From Nonomuraea sp. MG754425 (GTDB lineage: Bacteria; Actinomycetota; Actinomycetes; Streptosporangiales; Streptosporangiaceae), in the NCBI RefSeq assembly GCF_021699195.1, contig NZ_SSXE01000020.1:1-64000 (forward strand): a DNA stretch of 64,000 bases, in the 5' to 3' direction. Below, piece by piece: positions 38,833 to 46,961 of this stretch. The position numbers were made by a program, and so were the translations under genes. Every line of letters starts with the position of its first letter. Position 1 is the first letter of the stretch. Under the pieces are notes generated by a model that searched no databases, had not been told where the DNA came from, and saw only the letters and a list, made by a program, of their open reading frames with translations.

Positions 38833-39717
38833 TCAGGGCTTGGCGGGCGCGGCGGGACGGCGGTGCAGCAGGCCGAACTTGGCCCACATCGCCTCCGCCG
38901 CCTCGATCGAGGCCCCCGTACGGGCCGGGTCGATGGCGGCGAGCTGGGTGACCAGGGCCTGCGCCACGGCGACGCCGGCCGTCAGCGACGGGAAGAACGC
39001 CTCGCCCTCCGCGGGCACCATCACGACCTCCTCGGCGGCGCTGGCCAGGGCGGGGCTGGCCGCGTCGGTGAGGGCGAAGACGCGGACGCCGCGTGAGCGG
39101 GCCTCGTTGGCGGCCAGCACCGTGCTCTCGTACAGGCGCCAGAAGCTGATCGCGATGAGCACGTCGCCCTGCCCGATGACCGCCATCGCGTTGGCCAGCT
39201 CCGCGTCACCGCCCGTGACCGACTGCACCGGGTAGCCGGCCAGCCGGGCGTTGTGGGCGAGCGCGAGCCCCACGGCCGCGTAGCTCCCGTCGGCGACGAT
39301 CACCGTACGCCGGGCCTCCGCGATGGCCTGGGCGATCGTGACCAGCACGCTCTCGTCGAGGCGGCGGTTGAGCAGGGCCAGGTCGTCGAGGTCGCGGCGC
39401 AGCGAGCGGGAGCTGGGCGAGCCGGTGCCCCGGTGCTCGGCCGCGACCTGGCCGGCGCTGAGCGAGGACAGGTAGCGGGCGCGCAGCTCCTGCTGCAGGG
39501 AGGGCCAGCCGGCGAAGCCGAGCGTCTGCGCCGTGCGGGTGACGGTGGCGACGTTGACGCCGGCGATCTGGGCCAGCTCGCCGGCCGACTCGAACGAGGC
39601 CCGGCGCGGGTGCGAGAGCAGCACCTCCAGCACGGCGGCGGCCTTGCCGCGCAGGCCGCGCGGGGGCAGGCGGTCGCGCAGCCAGTCCTCGTAGCTGTCC
39701 GTGGGGCGTCGCGTCAC
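38833..39717 (-). CDS. RpiR/MurR-family regulator (HTH and SIS domains)
   Basis: A 294-residue regulator. The N-terminal HTH_6 domain (LRGKAAAVLEVLLSHPRRASFESAGELAQIAGVNVATVTRTAQTLGFAGWPSLQQELR) is followed by a SIS sugar-phosphate-binding domain (VIVADGSYAAVGLALAHNARLAGY, GDVLIAISFWRLYESTVLAANEARSRGVRV). RpiR proteins usually respond to phosphosugars or sugar acids. GTG start with AAAGGG upstream. It is divergent from the MFS/GAF/amidohydrolase operon and likely binds the dyad in the gap. Confidence 0.93.
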   Translation of the reverse strand: MTRRPTDSYEDWLRDRLPPRGLRGKAAAVLEVLLSHPRRASFESAGELAQIAGVNVATVTRTAQTLGFAGWPSLQQELRARYLSSLSAGQVAAEHRGTGSPSSRSLRRDLDDLALLNRRLDESVLVTIAQAIAEARRTVIVADGSYAAVGLALAHNARLAGYPVQSVTGGDAELANAMAVIGQGDVLIAISFWRLYESTVLAANEARSRGVRVFALTDAASPALASAAEEVVMVPAEGEAFFPSLTAGVAVAQALVTQLAAIDPARTGASIEAAEAMWAKFGLLHRRPAAPAKP

Positions 39718-39799
39718 CTCGTCCCTTTCCCGAGCGCCGGTTCGCTGTCATGCGGTCGTGCGGTCCGCACCATGCTATGTGGTTGCGACGAAGCTAACG

Positions 39800-39815
39800 T
39801 GCAATGACCGTTGCA
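39800..39815. promoter_or_regulatory. TGCAA-N6-TTGCA dyad, RpiR operator candidate
   Basis: TGCAATGACCGTTGCA is an inverted repeat of TGCAA in the 171-base gap between the divergent RpiR and MFS genes. A second, longer-spaced inverted pair, GAAGC (39791 region) and GCTTC (39841 region), brackets it. The surrounding sequence is AT-rich for this genome. Confidence 0.5.
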
Positions 39816-39888
39816 TTTTTACCAATCTGCACTATATGTTGCTTCGCATTCGACTTGCAGGGCCATGACCTGGGGAAAGGTGTGTTCG

Positions 39889-41265
39889 ATGACCTTGTTG
39901 GCCCGTTTGGACCGGCTCCCGCTGAGCCGTCCACACTATGTCCTGCTCCTGATCGGCGGCCTGGGCTACACCTTCGACGGCATGGACTCCGCCGTCGTCG
40001 CGTTCCTGCTGCCCAGCGCGCAGGAGGCCTGGGGCCTGTCCAACGGCCAGCTCGGCATCATCGGGTCCGCGACGCCGTTCGGATTCCTGTTCGGCGCGAC
40101 CGTCGCGGGCCTGCTCGGAGACCGGATCGGCCGGAAGAAGGTGATGATGTATGCGCTCGCCTTCTACGCCGTCTTCTCCGTGGTGGCGGCACTCGCGCCG
40201 AACTACGAGGTGTTCCTGGGCGCCCGGGTGCTGGCCGGAGCCGGTGCCGGAGCGGAGAGCGCGATCATCGCGCCGTTCCTGTCCGAGTTCGTGCCCGCCA
40301 AGCGGCGCGGCTGGTTCATCGGGGCCCTGGCCGGGTTCTTCTCGTTCGGGTTCGTGATGGCGGCGCTGATCGGCCGTTTCGTGGTGCCGACCTTCGACGA
40401 CGGCTGGCGGATCGCCCAGGTGATCACCGCGCTGCCGATCCTGATGCTGCTGTGGTGGCGCCGCTCGCTGCCGGAGTCGCCGCGCTTCCTGCTCCAGCAG
40501 GGCCGTACGGCCGAGGCCGAGGCGGTGGTCGCCGACCTGGAGCGGCGCGTGGAGAAGGCGACCGGGCAGGCGCTCCCGCCGGTGCCCGAGGCCGCCGCCG
40601 CGCCCGCCGTCAAGACGCCGAAGGTGAACCTGATCAGCGCGCTGCGCTTCCTGTGGAGCCCGGCCATGGCCAAGCGCACGGCGGTGATCTGGCTGGTGTG
40701 GTTCGTGATCACGTTCTCGTACTACGGGTTCTTCTCGTGGATCCCCACACTGCTCGTGCAGCGCGGCATCACGGTCACCAAGAGCTTCGAGTTCTCGATC
40801 ATCATCTACCTGGCGCAGATCCCGGGATACTTCTCGGCGGCCTGGCTGTCGGAGCGGATGGACCGCAAGAACACGATCGCGCTCTACCTCGCGGGCTCGG
40901 CGGTCAGCGCGTTCTGGCTGTCGCAGATGGACACGCCCGTCATGATCACGATCGCGGGCGCGGTGCTGTCGTTCTTCCTGAACGGCACCTACGCCGGCGT
41001 CTACTCCTACACCCCCGAGGTCTTCCCGACCTGGATCCGCGCCACCGGCACCGGCCTGTCCAGCGCGTTCGGCCGGGTCGGCAGCATCCTCGCCCCGACG
41101 ATCATCGGACTGTCGGCCGCAAGCCTGGGCTTCGCCGGCGTGTTCGGACTGACCACGGCGGTGCTGGTGGCAGGAGTGGTGTGCGTGGTCGTGTTCGGAC
41201 TGTCCACCGCAGGACGATCACTTGAAGAGCTGACCGAAACGACGACGGAGGAGGCGGCCAGATGA
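39889..41265 (+). CDS. MFS transporter (sugar/acid:H+ symporter type)
   Basis: A 458-residue transporter with 12 predicted membrane helices. Family signatures include LGYTFDGMDSAVVAFLLP, LLGDRIGRKKVMMYAL between helices 2 and 3, ALPILMLLWWRRSLPESPRFL after helix 6, and TPEVFPTWIRATGTGLSSAFGRVGSILAP. This is the AAHS/metabolite:H+ symporter style. ATG 39889 has AAAGG 8 bases before it. Earlier starts at 39811 or 39865 are less likely, the first because it lies in the operator. ATGA overlap with the GAF gene. Confidence 0.92.
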   Translation: MTLLARLDRLPLSRPHYVLLLIGGLGYTFDGMDSAVVAFLLPSAQEAWGLSNGQLGIIGSATPFGFLFGATVAGLLGDRIGRKKVMMYALAFYAVFSVVAALAPNYEVFLGARVLAGAGAGAESAIIAPFLSEFVPAKRRGWFIGALAGFFSFGFVMAALIGRFVVPTFDDGWRIAQVITALPILMLLWWRRSLPESPRFLLQQGRTAEAEAVVADLERRVEKATGQALPPVPEAAAAPAVKTPKVNLISALRFLWSPAMAKRTAVIWLVWFVITFSYYGFFSWIPTLLVQRGITVTKSFEFSIIIYLAQIPGYFSAAWLSERMDRKNTIALYLAGSAVSAFWLSQMDTPVMITIAGAVLSFFLNGTYAGVYSYTPEVFPTWIRATGTGLSSAFGRVGSILAPTIIGLSAASLGFAGVFGLTTAVLVAGVVCVVVFGLSTAGRSLEELTETTTEEAAR

Positions 41266-41693
41266 CCGGGTTCGAGGAACTGGAGGAGAGGGTGCGCCGG
41301 GAGATCGGCGTACGGCTGTTCACCGTGCTGGCCTGGGTGCCGCAGCGGCGCGCGCTGCGCCGCGTGCACAGCAGCCACCCCGAGCAGTACCCGGTGGGCG
41401 GCGAGAAGACGATCGAGGTGGCCCAGGACTGGCTGGCCACCTGCATCGAGGGACGGCGGCCGTACTTCGGCCCGGACCAGGCCGCGGTACGGCAGATCTT
41501 CGCCGACCACGAGCTGATCGCGAGCCTCGGCTGCTCCTCCATCATCAACGTGCCCGTGCTCGGCGACGACGGCGAGGTGCTCGGCGTGCTGAACATCCTG
41601 CACGCCGAGGGCACCTACGACGACGCCTCCGTGGCCGCCGCCGAGGCGCTCGCCAAGGACGCCGCCGCCGGCTTCACCGGTGGTGCGGCATGA
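41262..41693 (+). CDS. Stand-alone GAF-domain protein
   Basis: A 143-residue protein consisting of a single GAF domain (VRREIGVRLFTVLAWVP, VHSSHPEQYPVGGEK, CSSIINVPVLGDDGEVLGVLNILHAEG). GAF domains bind small molecules, but free-standing ones usually have another activity or partner. Here it is locked between a transporter and an amidohydrolase by ATGA overlaps, so it may sense or chaperone the transported compound. It has no Cys pattern of the methionine-sulfoxide-reductase type that I can be sure of (one Cys, in LGCSS). Confidence 0.85.
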   Translation: MTGFEELEERVRREIGVRLFTVLAWVPQRRALRRVHSSHPEQYPVGGEKTIEVAQDWLATCIEGRRPYFGPDQAAVRQIFADHELIASLGCSSIINVPVLGDDGEVLGVLNILHAEGTYDDASVAAAEALAKDAAAGFTGGAA

Positions 41694-42895
41694 GCCTGCT
41701 GCTCAGGAACGCGCTCCTGCTCGACGTCTCGACCGGCGAGTACGCCGAGGCCGACCTGCGCTGCGCCGACGGCCGCATCGCCGAGACCGGCGACGGCCTG
41801 ACCGCCCCCGACGGCACCCGCGTGCTCGACCTGGCGGGCGCGCGGGTCGTGCCCGGCCTGATCGACGCGCACGTGCACGTCACCGCCTCCACCGCGGACC
41901 TGGGCTCGCTCGGCTCCATGTCGCCCGCCTACGTCGCCGCCCACAGCGCCCGCATCATGGGCGACATGCTGAGCCGCGGCTTCACCACGGTCCGCGACGC
42001 GTCCGGCGCGGACTTCGGGCTGGCCGACGCCCAGGCCGAGGGCCTCATCCGCGGCCCGCGCCTGCTGTTCTGCGGCAAAGGGCTGAGCCAGACCGGCGGC
42101 CACGCCGACTTCCGCGGCCGGGGCGAGCACCTCACGGACGAGCACCCGTGCTGCGCGGGCGTCGGCCGGGTGGCCGACGGCGTGGACGCGGTCCGTGCCG
42201 CCGCCCGCGACGAGCTGCGCAAGGGGGCCCACCACATCAAGGTCATGGCCTCCGGCGGCGTGGCCTCGCCGACCGACCGCATCGACTCGACCCAGTACTC
42301 CATGGACGAGTTGCGCGCGATCGTCGAGGAGGCCGAGGCCGCCAACCGGTACGTCGCCGCCCACGCCTACACCGCCCGCGCCGTGAACCGGGCGCTGGAG
42401 GCGGGCGTGCGCTCCGTCGAGCACGGCAACCTGCTCGACGACACCAGCGTCGAGCTGTTCCTGCGGCACGAGGCGTACCTGGTGCCGACGCTCGTGACGT
42501 ACTGGGCGCTCAAGGAGGAGGGCCGCGACTTCGGGCTGCCCGAGCAGAGCTGGCGCAAGGTGGACGCGGTGCTCGAAGCCGGGCTCGTCGCGCTGGAGCG
42601 GGCCACCCGCGGCGGGGTGCGCATGGCGTACGGGACCGACCTGCTCGGCGGCATGCACCGGCACCAGAAGCAGGAGTTCCGGCTCCGGGCCGAGGTGCAG
42701 CGGCCGATCGACGTGCTGCGGGCGGCCACCTCGGGGGCCGCGGAGCTGGTCGGCCTGACGGGCGAGATCGGCACGCTGGCCGTCGGCGCGCACGCCGACC
42801 TGCTCGTCCTCGACGGCGACCCGCTGGAGGACATCGGCGTGCTGGCCGACCCCGGCCACGTGCGCCACGTGGTCCAGGCGGGCGCGCTGGTCTGA
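41690..42895 (+). CDS. Metal-dependent amidohydrolase (Xaa-dipeptidase/prolidase-like)
   Basis: A 401-residue amidohydrolase-superfamily enzyme. It has the metal motif His61-Val-His63 in GLIDAHVHVTAS, a carboxylated Lys in HHIKVMASGGV, metal His residues in VAAHAYT and SVEHGNLL, and the catalytic Asp in AYGTDLLGG. This arrangement is that of binuclear zinc dipeptidases and carboxypeptidases (Xaa-Pro/Xaa-Arg). It probably hydrolyses an N-acyl amino acid or dipeptide brought in by the MFS protein. The last codons are part of a 44-bp unit repeated downstream. Confidence 0.9.
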   Translation: MSLLLRNALLLDVSTGEYAEADLRCADGRIAETGDGLTAPDGTRVLDLAGARVVPGLIDAHVHVTASTADLGSLGSMSPAYVAAHSARIMGDMLSRGFTTVRDASGADFGLADAQAEGLIRGPRLLFCGKGLSQTGGHADFRGRGEHLTDEHPCCAGVGRVADGVDAVRAAARDELRKGAHHIKVMASGGVASPTDRIDSTQYSMDELRAIVEEAEAANRYVAAHAYTARAVNRALEAGVRSVEHGNLLDDTSVELFLRHEAYLVPTLVTYWALKEEGRDFGLPEQSWRKVDAVLEAGLVALERATRGGVRMAYGTDLLGGMHRHQKQEFRLRAEVQRPIDVLRAATSGAAELVGLTGEIGTLAVGAHADLLVLDGDPLEDIGVLADPGHVRHVVQAGALV

Positions 42896-42992
42896 GGTCC
42901 GGGGTGTGTCGCGTGGTTCGGGCGGGTGTGCTGGTCTGGGGCGCGGGGTGTGTCGCGTGGTTCTGGCGGGTGTGCTGGTTTGAGGTCCGGGG
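42877..42992. repeat. 44-bp tandem repeat spanning the amidohydrolase stop codon
   Basis: Units start at 42877, 42921 and 42965, each beginning GGCGGG(C/T)G(C/T)GCTGGT. The first unit includes the last codons and TGA of the amidohydrolase gene. The second has lost the stop (TGG). The third keeps TGA and is similar only for its first 28 bases. The shared segment GGGGTGTGTCGCGTGGTTC is identical in units one and two. Confidence 0.8.
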
Positions 42993-43043
42993 CGGCGTGG
43001 GGCGTGGGTGCGCCGCGCCGCCCCCGTGCGTACCGTGGTCGGC

Positions 43044-43841
43044 GTGACGACGTTCGCGCGCACCGCCCTGATCGTCGCCGCGGTGCTGATCCTGCTGCTC
43101 GGGCTGCTGTGGGTGTTCCAGCGGCGGCTGATCTACCTGCCCGACCGCGGCCCCGTGCCCCCGGCCGCCTCGGTGCTCCCGGGGGCACGCGACGTCACGC
43201 TCACCACCCGCGACGGGCTGCGGCTCGCCGCCTGGTACGTCCCCGGCGACGGTGACGTGACCGTGCTGGTCACGGGCGGCAACGCGGGCAACCGGTCGCA
43301 CCGCGCGCCGCTGGCCAGGGCGCTGGCCGCGCACGGGCTGCCGGTGCTGCTCATGGACTACCGCGGCTACGGCGGCAACCCCGGCAGCCCGACCGAGGAG
43401 GGCCTGTTCCTCGACGCCCTCGCCGCGCGCGACTTCGTCACGAGCCCCTGGGTGATCTACTTCGGCGAGAGCCTCGGCGCGGCGGTCGCGACCAGGCTGG
43501 CGCTGGAACGCCCGCCCGCCGGGCTGGTGCTGCGCTCGCCGTTCACCGACCTGGCCGACGCCGGCCAGGTCAGCTACCCGTTCCTGCCGGTGCGCGCGCT
43601 GCTGCGCGACCGCTTCCCCGTCGCCGCCGCAGTCGGCTCCGTACGGGCCCCGGTCGTCGTCGTGTACGGCACCGGCGACACGATCGTGCCCGCCCGCCTG
43701 AGCCGCGCGGTGGCCGCCGCCGCCCGCGCGACGACCGTGGAGGTGCCCGGGGCCGGGCACAACGACCTCGTCCTGCTGAACGGCAGGGAGCTGATCGGCG
43801 CGGTGGTGGAGCTCGCCGCGCGCGCCGGTCAGGCGGAGTGA
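43044..43841 (+). CDS. Membrane-anchored alpha/beta hydrolase (BEM46-like)
   Basis: A 265-residue protein with one N-terminal membrane helix (ALIVAAVLILLLGLLWVF) followed by FQRRLIYLPDRGP, the usual opening of the BEM46/Abhd13-like group. The catalytic domain shows MDYRGYGGNPGSP, the nucleophile in GESLGAAVAT, Asp in GTGDTIVP and His in PGAGHNDL. Such enzymes are esterases or peptidases of unknown natural substrate held at the membrane. GTG 43044 starts just before the membrane helix. The longer ORF from 43008 would add basic residues of no clear value. Confidence 0.87.
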   Translation: MTTFARTALIVAAVLILLLGLLWVFQRRLIYLPDRGPVPPAASVLPGARDVTLTTRDGLRLAAWYVPGDGDVTVLVTGGNAGNRSHRAPLARALAAHGLPVLLMDYRGYGGNPGSPTEEGLFLDALAARDFVTSPWVIYFGESLGAAVATRLALERPPAGLVLRSPFTDLADAGQVSYPFLPVRALLRDRFPVAAAVGSVRAPVVVVYGTGDTIVPARLSRAVAAAARATTVEVPGAGHNDLVLLNGRELIGAVVELAARAGQAE

Positions 43842-43854
43842 CCCTGCGTGGTCG

Positions 43855-44427
43855 CTACAGCCAGCTCGCCCGCACGCTCGTCGCCGGCTCGGCCCCGGCG
43901 GGCGCGCCCGGGCCGGCGGCGCGCACGGAGCCGAGCAGCCGGCCGACGGTCTCGACGATCTCCGGGGCGCGCTCGCGCAGACCCGTCACGTCCGCGTCGG
44001 TGACCTCGTCGCGCGCCACCCCGGACTCCTTCAGCACGCCCTCCAGGTCGGCCAGCCGCTCGCCGAGCCACTCCAGCGGCTCCGCCGACAGCCGCTCGTC
44101 GAACACCCGCCGGCCCGGCTCCCAGCCCTTGACCCCGGGGTGGTGGTGGGTGCGGTCGAAGCTGCCCGGCGTGCCGGTGACCGATTCGAGCAGGTCGACG
44201 CGCCAGATCGGCCGTTCGACGGTGATGGGACGGGCGGAGTAGATCGAGCCCTTCAGCTCGCCGGGCGCCAGCCGGCGCAGCTCCAGCCGGACCCCGCGTT
44301 CCGCGCCCTCCTGGCCTTCGAGCGGGTTGGGATCGACGAAGTAGATGTCGCTCACGGCCACGCCGATCCGATCGAAGCCGAAGAGGTAGAGCACGGGGAC
44401 CACATCCTTCGCGCTGGTGCCGGGCAT
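43855..44427 (-). CDS. Hypothetical protein
   Basis: A 190-residue protein with no family I can name. ATG 44427 has GGAGG 6 bases upstream, so the start is well supported. It begins with VPVLYLFGFDRIGVAVSDIYFVDP and contains a central stretch GSFDRTHHHPGVKGWEPGRRVFDERL. There is no signal peptide or membrane segment. The C-terminal part is helical and acidic (LADLEGVLKESGVARDEVTDADV). It lies 50 bases downstream of the response regulator stop on the same strand, so it may be co-transcribed with the two-component system. Confidence 0.7.
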   Translation of the reverse strand: MPGTSAKDVVPVLYLFGFDRIGVAVSDIYFVDPNPLEGQEGAERGVRLELRRLAPGELKGSIYSARPITVERPIWRVDLLESVTGTPGSFDRTHHHPGVKGWEPGRRVFDERLSAEPLEWLGERLADLEGVLKESGVARDEVTDADVTGLRERAPEIVETVGRLLGSVRAAGPGAPAGAEPATSVRASWL

Positions 44428-44477
44428 GCCTTGCCTCCAACGTAACACCGGGGCCCGCGAGCGGCCGTCCGGCGGGA

Positions 44478-45128
44478 TCAGGGCTCGACGAGACCGGCGC
44501 GGATGGCGTAGCGGGTCAGCTCCAGGCGGTCGCGCATGCCGAGCTTCTGCAGGATGTTCGCCCGGTGCCGATCGACCGTCTTCACGCTGATGACCAGCGT
44601 CTCGGCGATCTCCTTGGCCGAGTTGCCCTCCGCGATCAGCTTGACGATCTCCTCCTCCCGCGGCGTCAGGATGCTCTCCGGCATGCGCTCGCCCTCGCGG
44701 TCCCGCTGCAGGTAGTCGCGGATGAGCGCGGTGACCGCGCCGGGATAGAGGAACGGCTCCCCGCGCATCGTGGCCCGGCACGCCTCCAGCAGGTCCTGGT
44801 CGGCCACGGACTTGAGCACGTACCCGGACGCGCCGACCTTGAGCGCCTCGAAGAAGTACTGCTCGTTGTCGTACATCGACAGGATCAGGATGCGCACGCC
44901 GGGCGCCCGCCGGGAGATCTCCCTGGCCGCCTGGAGCCCGGTCATGCGCGGCATCGCGATGTCGAGGATGGCCAGGTCCACCGTCTCCTCCGTGGCCGCG
45001 GCCACGGCCTGCGCGCCGTCCGCGGCCTCGGCGACCACCTCGAGGTCGGGCTCGGCGTCGAGGATCAGCCGCAGCCCCCGGCGGACCAGCGCGTGGTCGT
45101 CGGCCAGCAGGATCCGGGTCTTGTTCAC
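44478..45128 (-). CDS. NarL/LuxR-family response regulator
   Basis: A 216-residue regulator. The receiver shows [14 protein letters not shown], the phospho-Asp in [13 protein letters not shown], and Lys in GYVLKSVAD. The LuxR-type helix-turn-helix is [47 protein letters not shown] 45128 overlaps the kinase stop as GTGA. With the upstream kinase it forms a complete two-component pair. Confidence 0.95.
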   Translation of the reverse strand: MNKTRILLADDHALVRRGLRLILDAEPDLEVVAEAADGAQAVAAATEETVDLAILDIAMPRMTGLQAAREISRRAPGVRILILSMYDNEQYFFEALKVGASGYVLKSVADQDLLEACRATMRGEPFLYPGAVTALIRDYLQRDREGERMPESILTPREEEIVKLIAEGNSAKEIAETLVISVKTVDRHRANILQKLGMRDRLELTRYAIRAGLVEP

Positions 45129-46189
45129 GTGGTCGCACTCCGATCCGAAGGGATGACGAGACTGACGCGGGTGCCCGCACCCGGAGGGGAGTCGATGGTC
45201 AGGCGGGCTCCGATGAGCAGGGCGCGCTCGCGCATGCCCCTGATGCCGGCGCCGTCCCGGATCGCGCCGCCCCGGCCGTCGTCGGTGATGCGCAGCACCA
45301 GGCGGCCTTCCTCGGCGGCGAGCGACAGCGCGGCACGGGTGGCGCGGGCGTGCCTGGCGATGTTGGTCAGGCTCTCCTGGGCGATCCGGTACAGGACCAG
45401 TTCGACGTCCGCGCCCAGGGCCGGCAGGTCGTGCTGCACGGAGCGGGTCACCGGGATGCCGCTCATCTGGGAGATGTCGCTGGCCAGGGCGCTGAGCGCG
45501 CTGTGCAGCCCGAGATCCTCCAGCACACCGGGACGCAGCCGGCGGGCGACCTGGCGGACCTCGTCGAGGCTGGCGCGCACGGTCTCCTGCACGCCGTGCA
45601 GTTCCTCCCGCAGGTCGTCGGGGGCGCGGTCCACCACCCGCTTGAGGCCGAGCAGCACCACGGTCAGGCTCTGTCCGATCTCGTCGTGCAGCTCGCGGGC
45701 GATGCGCTGGCGCTCGCCCTCCTGCGCGGCGAGCGCGTGCGCGCTGCTCGCGCTGCGCTCGGCCTCCAGCCGGTCCAGCATCGAGTTGAACGCGTCGATC
45801 AGGTAGGCGAGATCGCTGTTGCCGCTGTCGGACAGGCGGTCTCCGCTGCGCAGCAGGTCCACGCGTTGCATGAGCGCGGTCAGCGCGTCCAGCGGGGCCA
45901 GGCCGCGGCGCAGCAGCAGCGCGTCGGCGGCCAGCATCACCGCCAGCCCCACCAGCAGCACCGGCACCTCGGCCCACACGACCGGGGCGGAGACCGTGGC
46001 GGGGGAGAGCGCGAGCACGAGTGTCCCGGCCGCGAAGACCAGTCCGTTGATCACGAACAGCCGCCGGAACAGCGCCTGCGCCGGCGCGCCCGGCATCCCC
46101 ATGCCCGGCATCCTCGCGCTCGGCCTCCCCGCGCGCCGGGCCCCGTCCGGCGGCACGTCCCCCGTGCCGACGTCAGAGCGATCGTTCAT
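45125..46189 (-). CDS. NarL-type sensor histidine kinase
   Basis: A 354-residue kinase. Two membrane segments (about 43-65 and 70-95) have little between them, so it senses within or near the membrane. A HAMP-like linker follows. The HisKA_3 box [14 protein letters not shown] carries phospho-His168. The ATPase domain has the Asn box in [14 protein letters not shown], and DDGRGG and [12 protein letters not shown] 46189 has GGTGAG upstream. It is divergent from the CBS-domain protein, which may be its regulatory target as in oxygen- or redox-responsive DevS-type systems; that link is inference. Confidence 0.92.
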   Translation of the reverse strand: MNDRSDVGTGDVPPDGARRAGRPSARMPGMGMPGAPAQALFRRLFVINGLVFAAGTLVLALSPATVSAPVVWAEVPVLLVGLAVMLAADALLLRRGLAPLDALTALMQRVDLLRSGDRLSDSGNSDLAYLIDAFNSMLDRLEAERSASSAHALAAQEGERQRIARELHDEIGQSLTVVLLGLKRVVDRAPDDLREELHGVQETVRASLDEVRQVARRLRPGVLEDLGLHSALSALASDISQMSGIPVTRSVQHDLPALGADVELVLYRIAQESLTNIARHARATRAALSLAAEEGRLVLRITDDGRGGAIRDGAGIRGMRERALLIGARLTIDSPPGAGTRVSLVIPSDRSATT

Positions 46190-46209
46190 CTCACCAGCCT
46201 GTTCGTCGC

Positions 46210-46241
46210 TGGGGGTAGTTGTCCATGCGGTCTGACCCCCA
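46210..46241. promoter_or_regulatory. Inverted repeat TGGGGGT / ACCCCCA
   Basis: TGGGGGT (46210-46216) and ACCCCCA (46235-46241) flank an 18-base spacer in the divergent region between the kinase and CBS genes. Placement suggests a control site for one or both. The binding protein is not known; the response regulator at 44478-45128 is a candidate. Confidence 0.4.
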
Positions 46242-46354
46242 TTGAGAATTCCGTCACTACATGTTCTATCCCTGCCCAGATGGGTGCCGGACCCGATAGC
46301 CGCCGGCTCATGTTCTCCCCGAGGATGGACCGGAACCGGATTGGAGACAGCGAC

Positions 46355-46813
46355 GTGGACGCCAGCAACATCGCAGTGAACCTGCCGACCGTGACCGCGC
46401 GCGACCCTGTCACCAAAGCCGTGCGGATCATGGCACTGGCCAGGATGCCCGGCCTCATCGTCGTGGACGAGGAGGGCCGGCCGTCCGCCGTGCTGCCCGG
46501 CACCCAGGTGCTGCGGCTGGCGGTCCCGGGGGCGTACCAGGAGGATCCGGCGCTCTGCCGGACGATCGACGAGGCCCACGCCGACCTGTTCTGGGGTGAG
46601 CTGGGCGACCTGACGGTGGGCGACTGCCTGCCGCGTCAGCCCGCCACCCCCGCGACCGTGCCGCTCCACTCGACGCTGCTGGAGGTCGCCGCCCTCATGG
46701 CCCGGCTGCGCAGTCCGATCGTCGCGGTCGTCGACCGCGAGCGCCGGCTGACCGGGGCCATCACGCTGGAGCGGCTGCTGACCTGCCTCGCGCTCTCCGG
46801 CCAGGACGACTGA
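46355..46813 (+). CDS. CBS-domain protein
   Basis: A 152-residue protein of two CBS motifs ([41 protein letters not shown] and [39 protein letters not shown]). CBS pairs bind adenine nucleotides and act as energy or stress sensors. GTG 46355 has GGAGA upstream. An in-frame ATG at 46310 lacks a ribosome binding site. It precedes an ion antiporter and is divergent from a two-component system, so it may tune ion transport to energy state. Confidence 0.88.
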   Translation: MDASNIAVNLPTVTARDPVTKAVRIMALARMPGLIVVDEEGRPSAVLPGTQVLRLAVPGAYQEDPALCRTIDEAHADLFWGELGDLTVGDCLPRQPATPATVPLHSTLLEVAALMARLRSPIVAVVDRERRLTGAITLERLLTCLALSGQDD

Positions 46814-46831
46814 CACCCATCCCCACTCACC

Positions 46832-46853
46832 GGACGGGCACCCAGGCCCGCCC
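46832..46853 (+). promoter_or_regulatory. Short hairpin before the leader ORF
   Basis: GGACGGGC (46832-46839) pairs with GCCCGCCC (46846-46853) with one mismatch and a 6-base loop. It lies between the CBS stop and the small leader ORF and could be a weak terminator or part of an attenuator. Confidence 0.4.
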
Positions 46854-46886
46854 GGGCCGAAGCATGCCCACCCTACGGAGGTCTCT

Positions 46887-46961
46887 ATGTTCCGCTGTTG
46901 TCTCGCCCCGCACTCATCCGGCGCGGTTACCCGGTCCGGACCGCCGGGGAATGCGGGATGA
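46887..46961 (+). CDS. 24-residue Cys-Cys leader peptide before the antiporter
   Basis: ATG 46887 follows ACGGAGG by 6 bases, the best ribosome binding site of the region. It encodes 24 residues beginning MFRCCLAPHSSG. Its TGA overlaps the antiporter ATG as ATGA, so antiporter translation is coupled to it. Two adjacent Cys codons near the start resemble actinobacterial cysteine-sensing leader ORFs, but the peptide could also be a simple coupler. Confidence 0.5.
   Translation: MFRCCLAPHSSGAVTRSGPPGNAG

Noticed and set aside
42877-42992. Tandem repeats considered as a CRISPR array
   Set aside because: Units are contiguous 44-bp copies with no spacers and no cas genes; this is a simple tandem duplication.
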